A DNA stretch of 12,459 nucleotides from an uncultured Myxococcales bacterium (GTDB lineage Bacteria; Myxococcota_A; UBA9042). The stretch is from positions 1-12,459 of the forward strand of contig CAIXAA010000986.1 in NCBI GenBank assembly GCA_903917305.1, read 5' to 3'. The position numbers and the translations under genes were made by a program. A model generated the notes under the pieces. The model had not been told where the DNA came from. It did not search any database and saw only the letters and a list, made by a program, of their open reading frames with translations. This document shows, piece after piece, positions 1 through 6,124 of this stretch (its first letter is position 1; the number at the start of each line of letters is the position of its first letter).

Positions 1-73
1 CGGCCGCGGGAGAGGGGGATTGAGGGGGTGAGGGCGCCCGAGCCCACCAGAACCACAACCCAAGGCCCACACT

Positions 74-1741
74 TTGAAAAAGACCGTCAAACCCGCCGCT
101 CTCACCCTCCTCCCGCTCGGCGGTGTCGGCCGCATCGGCATGAACGCCATGCTGCTCGGCTGCGGCGAGGACTTCCTGCTGCTCGACTGCGGCGTCATGT
201 TCCCCGAAGCCGACCAGATCGGCGTCGACGTCGTCCTGCCGTCGCTCGAAGTGCTCGGCCGCTACAAGAAGAAGATCAAGGCCATCGTCTGCACGCACGG
301 CCACGAGGACCACATCGGCGCCCTGCCCTACGTCCTGCGCATCCTGCAAGTGCCCGTGTATGCGACGCGTTTCACGGCGGCGCTGATCCAGCACAAGCTC
401 AACGAGCACGCGATCGACGCCGACCTGCACGTCATCGGGCCGGGCAAGCAGGCCAAGATCGGTCCGTTTTCCGTGGACTTCCTGCGCGTCACGCACTCGA
501 TCCCGGACTGCGTCTCGCTCGCGATCCGCACGCCGGTCGGCAACGTCCTGTTCACCGGCGACTTCAAGATCGAGGAGGAGCTGCGCGACGGCACCACCTT
601 CGATTCCGAAGGATTCAAGGCCTTTGGCGACGAAGGCGTCATGCTCATGATGGCCGACTCGACCAACGCCGAGGTGCCCGGCTGGTCCGGCGCCGAAGCA
701 CGCGTCGGCGAAGCCCTGAAGCTCGCGTTCGCGGATTGCCCCGGCCGCGTGCTGGTCGGCCTTTTCGCTTCGAACATCTACCGCTTGCACTCCGTCATCG
801 AAGCCGCCCGCGAGACCGGCCGCTACACCGCCTTGCTCGGCCGCTCCCTCGACAACTACGTGCGCGCCGCCAACGGCGCCTCGGACATGCCGTTCGACGC
901 CGACGATCTCATCGACATCAAGGACATCGACAAGTACGACGACGATGAGATCTGCGTCGTCTGCACCGGTTCGCAAGGCGAGCCGCGCGCGGCGCTTGCC
1001 CGGGTCGCCAACGGCACGCATCCCATCGTGTCCGTGAGGCCGAAAGACACGGTGCTGATGAGCTCGCGCCAGATTCCCGGCAACGAGCGGCGCATCCACC
1101 AGATGCTCAACGATTTCGCGCGTCGCGGCGCACACATCGTCTACGAGCGCAACAACCGCGCCATCCACGCTTCCGGCCACGCCTATGCGGACGAGCTGAG
1201 CCAGCTGCTGAAATGGGTGCGCCCGCGCTTCTTCGTGCCGGTGCACGGCGAGTACATGTTCCTGCAACGGCACGCGGATCTCGCCTCGGCGGCGGGCGTG
1301 CAGGACACGCTGCTCATCGAGAACGGCACGCTGCTGGAAGTCGAGCCGAACGGCATGCGCAGCGGCGATATCGTCGATTGCGCGCCCTGGTATGCGGACG
1401 GCACGGTCGTGGGCGATGCGGACAGCCTGGAGCTCAAGTCGCGCGCCCAGCTCTCCTGGAACGGCGTGATTGCGGTGTCTTTGGACTTGCGGCGCGTCGG
1501 CAAGCGCGTGGCCGGCAAGGCGCGCATCAAGCCGTTCGGTGTGTATCAGGCGCAGGGCCAGCTCACCGAGGAGCTGGAGCACGCGATGGACACCTGGCTG
1601 GCCGGTTTGGATGTGTCCATGCCGACTTCGGCCATCGAAGGTCAAGCGATGCAGCAGGTGCGCAAGTTCTGCAAGCGCTTCACGACGCGCAAGCCGATTG
1701 TCCTGCCGTTCGTGCAGTGGCTGGACACGGAGGACGAATGA
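74..1741 (+). CDS. rnj: Ribonuclease J (metallo-beta-lactamase/beta-CASP RNase)
   Basis: RNase J is a cytoplasmic 5'-3' exonuclease and endonuclease that matures and degrades RNA. The 555-residue length is normal for the family. Visible in the protein: the N-terminal LGGVGRIGMN strand (about 15-24), the zinc-binding HGHEDH motif (75-80), a metal-ligand His (141) in VTHS, TGDFK with Asp163, DSTNAE (195-200), the beta-CASP region with FASNIYRL (231-238) and CTGSQGEP (297-304), HASGHA (365-370) and HGEY (391-394). The start is TTG: an in-frame stop lies at 29-31, no other start codon follows it, and the next ATG would remove the conserved first strand. Only a weak AAGG precedes the TTG, 8 nt away. 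It is the first gene of a five-gene operon and its stop overlaps the next ATG. Motifs are seen directly; the function is known for the family. Confidence 0.96.
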   Translation: MKKTVKPAALTLLPLGGVGRIGMNAMLLGCGEDFLLLDCGVMFPEADQIGVDVVLPSLEVLGRYKKKIKAIVCTHGHEDHIGALPYVLRILQVPVYATRFTAALIQHKLNEHAIDADLHVIGPGKQAKIGPFSVDFLRVTHSIPDCVSLAIRTPVGNVLFTGDFKIEEELRDGTTFDSEGFKAFGDEGVMLMMADSTNAEVPGWSGAEARVGEALKLAFADCPGRVLVGLFASNIYRLHSVIEAARETGRYTALLGRSLDNYVRAANGASDMPFDADDLIDIKDIDKYDDDEICVVCTGSQGEPRAALARVANGTHPIVSVRPKDTVLMSSRQIPGNERRIHQMLNDFARRGAHIVYERNNRAIHASGHAYADELSQLLKWVRPRFFVPVHGEYMFLQRHADLASAAGVQDTLLIENGTLLEVEPNGMRSGDIVDCAPWYADGTVVGDADSLELKSRAQLSWNGVIAVSLDLRRVGKRVAGKARIKPFGVYQAQGQLTEELEHAMDTWLAGLDVSMPTSAIEGQAMQQVRKFCKRFTTRKPIVLPFVQWLDTEDE

Positions 1742-2433
1742 CAGCGCCCGTGGCCAAGCCGCCTGCAGCCAAGCCGGCTGCGGCCAAGACGTCCGCGACC
1801 AAGAAGCCGCCGCGTGAAGTGCGCGTCACGGGAGCGAAATTCATCGCTTCGGTCTCCGGCATCGGCGAAGTGCCGCCGGGCATGGCCGAGTTCGCGATGT
1901 GCGGTCGCTCCAACGTCGGCAAGTCCTCGCTGATCAACGCGTTGTGCAACCAGAAGCAGCTGGCGCGCGTCTCCAAGACGCCCGGTCGCACCCAGCGCAT
2001 CAACCTGTTCGACGTCGACTTGAGCTCCGGCCAGACGATTCGCCTGGTCGACCTGCCCGGCTTTGGCCACGCGGACGTGCCGGGCGCGGTGCAGCGTCAG
2101 TTCTCCCCGATGATCCAGGCGTATCTGCTGGAACAGCCGGCGCTGCGCGCGGTGCTGCTGCTGGTGGACGCGCGGCGCGACCCGGACCCGGACGCGATTG
2201 GCTTCGCCGAGTGGCTGAGCGAGAACCACGTGCCCGTGGTGCTGATCGTGACCAAGTCGGACAAGGTCCCGAAGACGGAGCGTTTTGGCGTGCAGGAGAA
2301 GCTGCGCCGCGCCTTTGGCCAGGCGGACCGCCCGCTGCTGTGCAGCTCGCAGGTGGGCGATGGCATGCCGGACCTGCTGCGGTTCCTGCGCGATGCAGCC
2401 GGTCACCTGCCGCGAGCCAAGAAGTCGCGATGA
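1738..2433 (+). CDS. engB: Ribosome biogenesis GTP-binding protein EngB/YsxC
   Basis: This is a small TRAFAC-class GTPase needed for assembly of the large ribosomal subunit. The 231-residue protein shows all G motifs: G1 GRSNVGKS (56-63), the switch region TPGRTQ (81-86), G3 DLPG (105-108), G4 TKSD (172-175) and a G5-like SSQVGDG (203-209). The start is the ATG overlapping the rnj stop (ATGA), with GGAGG at 1729-1733, 4 nt upstream. The first 28 or so residues are an extra basic tail rich in Ala, Lys and Pro with AKP/AAK repeats. Typical EngB proteins begin close to the motif that here starts near residue 30 (VTGAKFIAS). The tail may be disordered and could contact rRNA, which is inference. 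Confidence 0.95.
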   Translation: MTAPVAKPPAAKPAAAKTSATKKPPREVRVTGAKFIASVSGIGEVPPGMAEFAMCGRSNVGKSSLINALCNQKQLARVSKTPGRTQRINLFDVDLSSGQTIRLVDLPGFGHADVPGAVQRQFSPMIQAYLLEQPALRAVLLLVDARRDPDPDAIGFAEWLSENHVPVVLIVTKSDKVPKTERFGVQEKLRRAFGQADRPLLCSSQVGDGMPDLLRFLRDAAGHLPRAKKSR

Positions 2434-2885
2434 CGACGGATTTCGCGGGCACCTCCGTTCGCCGTGCGCGGCGCGCCGATGCCGGGGCGTTGGGCGCGCT
2501 CGAAGCGCAGTGCTTTGGCGAACCGTGGAGTGCCGCGAGCCTGGACGCCGAGCTTGCCCCGGATCATGGCCGCGGCTGGATCATCGAAGCAGATGGCGAA
2601 CTTGCGGCAGCGCTCGTGGGCTACCAGCTGTTCGAGGAGCTGCACATCCACCGCGTCGCGGTGCTGCCGGCGCTGCGCCAGCGCGGTCTGGGGCGGCGGG
2701 TGCTGGATCAGGCGCTGGAGGAGGCGCGCGCCACCGGTGCCAGCGTGGCGCTGCTGGAGTTGCGCGCGGACAACACGGCGGCCATCGCGCTCTACCGCGC
2801 CGCGGGCTTCGAGGTGTATGGCAACCGGCGCCGCTACTACAGTGACGGAACGGATGCCATCCTGATGCAGAAGGCCTTGTCATGA
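2430..2885 (+). CDS. rimI: Ribosomal-protein-alanine N-acetyltransferase RimI (GNAT)
   Basis: RimI-type GNAT enzymes acetylate protein N-termini from acetyl-CoA; in E. coli the substrate is ribosomal protein S18. The 151-residue protein carries the acetyl-CoA loop RQRGLG (83-88), an acidic residue in LLELRADN (Glu110), AIALYRAAGF (118-127) and the RimI-type tail RRRYYSDGTDAILM (133-146) with the tyrosine expected for catalysis. The start ATG overlaps the engB stop. The upstream sequence has only a weak purine run (AAGAAG), so translation is probably coupled to engB. Some bacteria use RimI paralogues on other substrates, so the exact substrate is inferred. Confidence 0.92.
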   Translation: MTTDFAGTSVRRARRADAGALGALEAQCFGEPWSAASLDAELAPDHGRGWIIEADGELAAALVGYQLFEELHIHRVAVLPALRQRGLGRRVLDQALEEARATGASVALLELRADNTAAIALYRAAGFEVYGNRRRYYSDGTDAILMQKALS

Positions 2886-3583
2886 AAAGCAGTTGGCTGC
2901 GGCCGGGCATCTACGCGATCCTCGATACCGGTCGGCTCGGCTGGACGACGCCGGCGCGCTTCGAGCGGGCGTTCCCGACGCTGATCGCCTACGGTTCGGC
3001 AGCGGCGGCGGCCGGTGCCTGCGCGCTGCAACTGCGCACCAAGTCGCTGCGTCCGGGGCACGAACTGCGCACGGCGGCGTACGAAGCGTTGCGGTCCCGC
3101 GTCTCCAAGTACCTGCCCGTGTTCGTCGATGACGACGTCGAGACCGCGCGCTTCGAAGGCGATTGGCCCGATTGCGGCCTGCACCTGGGCCAGAACGACA
3201 TGCCGCCGTGGGAGGCGCGCGTCCTGCTCGGCGAAGAGGCGCGCATCGGCTGGTCGACGCACAACCTGGAGCAGGTGCTGGCGGCGGCGAAATTGCCCGT
3301 GGATTACCTGGGCTTTGGTCCGGTACGCGCGACGACCTCCAAACGCAAGGCGGATGACGTCACGGGCTTCGACGCGCTGCGCGAGGCGGTGGCGGCGGCG
3401 CGGCAACCGGTGGTGGCGATTGGTGGGTTGCAGCTGGAGGACATGGCGGCCGTGCGGCAGACCGGCGCGCGGGCGGCGGCGGTGATTGGCGCGTGGCTGG
3501 GTCCGCAGCGCACGCCCTTCGCCCCCGACGAAGCCGGCCGCGCCCTGGCGAGCCTGCGCCGCGCCTGGGAGGACGCCCAATGA
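2882..3583 (+). CDS. thiE: Thiamine-phosphate synthase (ThiE family)
   Basis: ThiE joins the pyrimidine (HMP-PP) and thiazole (THZ-P) moieties to make thiamine phosphate. The 233-residue protein has a TIM-barrel motif set: YAILDTG near the N-terminus, QLRTK (50-54, the diphosphate-binding Arg/Lys), HLGQND (101-106), GWSTH (123-127, catalytic Ser), DYLGFGP (141-147), TTSK (151-154) and VVAIGG (177-182). One deviation is FVDDD (81-85), where the family usually has an Asn before the metal-binding Asp (IND/VND). A TenI-like role or altered substrate cannot be excluded, but the ligand motifs favour true ThiE. GAAGG lies 7 nt before the ATG, which overlaps the rimI stop. No other thiamine gene or THI-box is seen in the window. 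Confidence 0.88.
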   Translation: MKSSWLRPGIYAILDTGRLGWTTPARFERAFPTLIAYGSAAAAAGACALQLRTKSLRPGHELRTAAYEALRSRVSKYLPVFVDDDVETARFEGDWPDCGLHLGQNDMPPWEARVLLGEEARIGWSTHNLEQVLAAAKLPVDYLGFGPVRATTSKRKADDVTGFDALREAVAAARQPVVAIGGLQLEDMAAVRQTGARAAAVIGAWLGPQRTPFAPDEAGRALASLRRAWEDAQ

Positions 3584-4455
3584 CCGAAGAGGTCTGGACC
3601 ATCCAGCGCATCCTCCTGTGGACACGCGACTATCTGACCAAGGCCGGCTCGCCCAGCGCGCGCCTGGACGCGGAGCTGCTGCTCGCCGAGGTCATGAAGC
3701 TGCGGCGCCTCGATCTGCTGCTGCGCTTCGATCAGCCGTTGCAGAAGGACGAGCTGGCGCGCTTCAAGCGCCTCATCCAGCGGCGCGCCAAACATGAACC
3801 AGTGGCGTACATCCTTGGGCGCAAGGAGTTCTACGGCCTCGACTTGCTGGTGAACCCGAACGTCCTGGTGCCGCGGCCGGAGACGGAGTCGCTGGTCGAC
3901 GAGGCGCTCGCGTTTCTCGGCAAGCCCGAGGCGCCGGCCGGCGATGTGCTCGACCTGTGCACCGGCAGCGGCGCCATCGCGCTGGCCGTTGCCGACGCGG
4001 TGAAGAAGAAAGCGATGGAGCGGCAGGTCGTTGCCACGGACTTGAGCCCGGAGGCGCACGCGGTGGCGCAGGGCAATGGCGAGCGCCTGGGTCTGCCGGT
4101 GCAGTGGCTGCTGGGCAACCTGTTCGCGCCCATCGCCGACCGCAAGTTCGCGGTCGTGGTCAGCAATCCACCGTACGTGCTGTCCGCGCGCATTCCGGAG
4201 CTGGACGCCGATGTCCGCGACTTTGAACCGCATCTCGCGCTGGATGGCGGGCCTGATGGGTTCGATGTCCTCGGGCTCCTCGCCGCGCAGGCGGCGGATC
4301 ACCTGGTGCCGGGCGGTCTGCTGGCGGTAGAGCTGGGCAGCCGCGCCCAAGGCGCCGTGATGACGCAAGCGCTGGAAAAGGCTGGGATGCCGGGCGGGCG
4401 CGTGCTGCCGGTGATGGGTGGGCCGACCTGCCTGGTGCTCGCGCGCCGGCCCTAG
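3580..4455 (+). CDS. prmC: Peptide chain release factor N5-glutamine methyltransferase PrmC (HemK)
   Basis: PrmC methylates the Gln of the GGQ motif in release factors RF1 and RF2, using S-adenosylmethionine. The 291-residue protein has the helical N-terminal substrate domain, then VLVPRPETESLV (95-106), SAM motif I DLCTGSGA (125-132), an acidic ATDLSPEA (152-159) and the catalytic NPPY (196-199). The start ATG overlaps the thiE stop, with GGGAGG upstream at 7 nt spacing. prmC often sits beside prfA, but here it closes an operon headed by RNase J. Its TAG stop lies in a CTAG shared with the convergent lipoprotein gene. I see no intrinsic terminator after it. Confidence 0.95.
   Translation: MTEEVWTIQRILLWTRDYLTKAGSPSARLDAELLLAEVMKLRRLDLLLRFDQPLQKDELARFKRLIQRRAKHEPVAYILGRKEFYGLDLLVNPNVLVPRPETESLVDEALAFLGKPEAPAGDVLDLCTGSGAIALAVADAVKKKAMERQVVATDLSPEAHAVAQGNGERLGLPVQWLLGNLFAPIADRKFAVVVSNPPYVLSARIPELDADVRDFEPHLALDGGPDGFDVLGLLAAQAADHLVPGGLLAVELGSRAQGAVMTQALEKAGMPGGRVLPVMGGPTCLVLARRP
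4452..4455. other. CTAG palindrome giving both convergent genes their stop codon
   Basis: The plus strand reads TAG at 4453-4455 (end of prmC) and the minus strand reads TAG at 4454-4452 (end of the Cys-rich lipoprotein). The two coding regions therefore overlap tail to tail by 4 bp, with no room for a terminator between them. Confidence 0.9.
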
Positions 4456-4814
4456 GGCTGGCCGCTGCAGCGCCCCTGCACGCACTTCGAGTTCAGCGGC
4501 GCCTTCTTGGCCGCGGTGCGCGCCGCGTTGACATAGGCGGAGCGGCCGTCGCAGTCGCCGTCCGTGGCGCAGCCGCAGCTCGCGTACTCCGGCGCGTCGA
4601 AGCACAGCCAGCCCGAGGCGCAGGTGCGCTTGGCCGCCGCGCCGCAGACCGCCAGCGTGGGGTCCTGGACCGAGCAGGTCGCGCCATTGCCGAAGCTTGC
4701 GACCTTGCTGCACAAAGGTGGCGTGATGCTCGCGGCATCCGGAGTCTCGGTCGCACCGGTGCAGGCCGACAGCGCGACAGCCAGCAGCAGAAGCAGACGT
4801 GGAAAGTGCGTCAT
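4452..4814 (-). CDS. Small Cys-rich lipoprotein, function unknown
   Basis: This is a 120-residue predicted lipoprotein. The N-terminus has a short basic/hydrophobic signal peptide with lipobox LSAC and lipidated Cys18, followed by a Thr/Asp/Ala-rich tether. The mature part has ten further cysteines (35, 47, 57, 65, 71, 80, 82, 88, 111, 116), with a CGCATDGDCDG segment, so up to five disulfides are possible in an exported compact domain. Such Cys-rich lipoproteins are frequent in Myxococcota, but I recognise no named family. The ATG overlaps the stop of the upstream propeller lipoprotein (ATGA on the minus strand) and has no strong ribosome-binding site, so the two are likely co-translated and may work as a pair. 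The gene is convergent with prmC. Confidence 0.82.
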   Translation of the reverse strand: MTHFPRLLLLLAVALSACTGATETPDAASITPPLCSKVASFGNGATCSVQDPTLAVCGAAAKRTCASGWLCFDAPEYASCGCATDGDCDGRSAYVNAARTAAKKAPLNSKCVQGRCSGQP

Positions 4815-5932
4815 TTCGGTTGCATTCCCCAGCGGTAGACTCCGAAGTCGCCGATGATGGCGCGCTCGTCGGCGCCCAGCACGGCCATGCCCTTGAAGTC
4901 GATGCTGTTGACGATGATCTGCTCGGAAGGTTTTGTGCCGACTGGGGATTCAACGCTGTCGACCGACCAGGTGCCGTGGTCGTACTTGCGCACCTGACCC
5001 TTGGTCGACACCGCCCAGACGAGATCCGCGCTGGCGCCAGCGACGCCTGAAAAGCCCTGCCATTGAATCTTGTCCTGCTTGACGAAGGCCTTGTCCTCCA
5101 GGATCGCGACGTAGTCCTTGGCCGAGCCGCCGACGGCAAACACGCGCGGCTTGCCGCCGAGCGAGGCGACCGGTTCGGAAACCCAAAGCGCAACGGGGAC
5201 TTCGGCCACGGGCCAGGCTTGCCAATTGCCGCCGCCGGTGCCGTGCAGGACGACGCCGCCGCCCGCGACGCTCGGTCCGCCGGCGATCCACACGTCATCG
5301 ACGCCGCGAACGAACACTGCAGAAAAGCTCGGGTTGTCCGCAAGCGCGGCCCCATCGACCGCGTCCGTGATGGAGACGGCCTCCGGCGCCCAGACGCTGC
5401 CGTCCCAGTGCCAGGCCGCGGCAGCTTCGCCGACTGCCCAGACGTCCTTGTCGGAAGATCCTGAAATACCTGTGAATTGAACAGCAGGGTTGGCGGGAAG
5501 CTCGTCGGCGAGGCTCCAGCCGTTTTCACCGCCGCCGCGCAGGAGCGCGTTGCCTTCGCCGGCGACAAACACCTGACCGGACGACGAGACCCAGACTGCG
5601 CGCAGGTTGGACCCGCCGACTTGGGTCGGCGAGCGGTCCTTGAGTTGGGTGCCGGCGAGGGTCCAAATGTGCGCGGAAGCGCCTGCAATCCAATAGGAAC
5701 CTGGATGCGCCGGGTCCGCGGCAATGGCACGCATCTTGTCGGTCGAGGCGGACGGATACGCGACCCACTTGAGTTCCGACGGCACGGCGGCGACGTCCTG
5801 CGCCGCGTCCTTTGCGCTCGCAGCATCGGCAGCGTCGCCGTGCGCATCGACTGCGGCAGGCGTCGCCGTCTTCGAACTGCTGCACGCGGCAAGCACGACA
5901 AGGGCGAGCATCAAGGACTTTCGCAGTGTCAT
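4811..5932 (-). CDS. Lipoprotein with beta-propeller-like repeats
   Basis: This is a 373-residue predicted exported lipoprotein. The signal MTLRKSLMLALVVLAAC has a lipobox with Cys17, followed by a linker rich in Asp and Ala. The rest consists of repeated blade-like segments of the form 'aVWVsssGqVFVAGegn', 'DVWAVGEaAAAWHWDGSVW', 'DVWIAGG' and 'LVWAVSTkGqVRKYDHGTW'. This pattern is typical of kelch- or YCF48-like propellers in Myxococcota surface proteins. I chose the ATG at 5932 because it starts a proper lipoprotein signal and has GTGAGG 5 nt upstream. The open frame extends another 61 codons to a GTG at 6115, but that part is low-complexity Arg/Phe/Gly from the hexamer repeat. The ligand and role are unknown. 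Confidence 0.85.
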   Translation of the reverse strand: MTLRKSLMLALVVLAACSSSKTATPAAVDAHGDAADAASAKDAAQDVAAVPSELKWVAYPSASTDKMRAIAADPAHPGSYWIAGASAHIWTLAGTQLKDRSPTQVGGSNLRAVWVSSSGQVFVAGEGNALLRGGGENGWSLADELPANPAVQFTGISGSSDKDVWAVGEAAAAWHWDGSVWAPEAVSITDAVDGAALADNPSFSAVFVRGVDDVWIAGGPSVAGGGVVLHGTGGGNWQAWPVAEVPVALWVSEPVASLGGKPRVFAVGGSAKDYVAILEDKAFVKQDKIQWQGFSGVAGASADLVWAVSTKGQVRKYDHGTWSVDSVESPVGTKPSEQIIVNSIDFKGMAVLGADERAIIGDFGVYRWGMQPK

Positions 5933-5937
5933 CAGCG

Positions 5938-5941
5938 CCTC
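5938..5941 (-). promoter_or_regulatory. Ribosome-binding site deciding the propeller lipoprotein start
   Basis: GAGG on the minus strand, 5 nt before the ATG at 5932. It supports the short start over the GTG at 6115 that would translate the repeat. Confidence 0.6.
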
Positions 5942-5959
5942 ACGTGCAAGCAGCGTCCA

Positions 5960-6097
5960 GAGCCCGAACCGGGACCCGAACCGGGACCCGAACCGGAACC
6001 CGAACCCGAACCCGAACCCGAACCGGAGCCCGAACCGGAGCCCGAACCGGAGCCGGAACCCGAACCGGAGCCGGAGCCGGAACCCGAACCGGAGCCG
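5960..6097. repeat. 23-copy hexamer tandem repeat (GARCCS)
   Basis: There are 23 contiguous hexamers of plus-strand consensus GAR-CCS, without indels, filling most of the 192-bp gap between the clp stop and the lipoprotein start. Read on the plus strand in the frame from 5960 they encode Glu-Pro throughout, with GGA (Gly) replacing Glu in copies 3 and 5, followed by Glu-Glu-stop (TAG 6104-6106). Differences among copies fall at the third codon positions of that frame, apart from the two Gly codons. The array would lie in the 5' leader of a clp-lipoprotein transcript or in the lipoprotein promoter region. Confidence 0.95.
5999..6019 (-). promoter_or_regulatory. G-quadruplex-type run, four GGG separated by TTC
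   Basis: The minus (sense) strand reads GGG-TTC-GGG-TTC-GGG-TTC-GGG inside the hexamer array, about 67-87 nt upstream of the lipoprotein ATG. This meets the usual G3-loop1-7 criterion exactly and differs from the vertebrate telomere repeat GGGTTA by one base per unit. Actual folding or any regulatory effect is inference. Confidence 0.55.
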
Positions 6098-6124
6098 GAA
6101 GAATAGCCGCGACACGCCCTGCCG

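Noticed and set aside
3304..5901. Very long minus-strand open frame across thiE, prmC and the lipoproteins
   Set aside because: Arg/Pro/Ala/Ser-rich shadow in high-GC DNA, overlapping several genes with clear motifs.
5960..6097. CRISPR array
   Set aside because: Contiguous 6-bp units without spacers.
5477..6106. Plus-strand open frame ending in the Glu-Pro repeat
   Set aside because: Its first two thirds are antisense to the well-supported lipoprotein and show no recognisable domain; only the repeat part has a coding-like pattern, reported as a finding.
5933..6115. N-terminal extension of the propeller lipoprotein to a GTG at 6115
   Set aside because: The extra 61 residues are Arg/Phe/Gly low complexity from the hexamer array and would bury the lipoprotein signal; the ATG at 5932 has a ribosome-binding site and starts a correct signal peptide.
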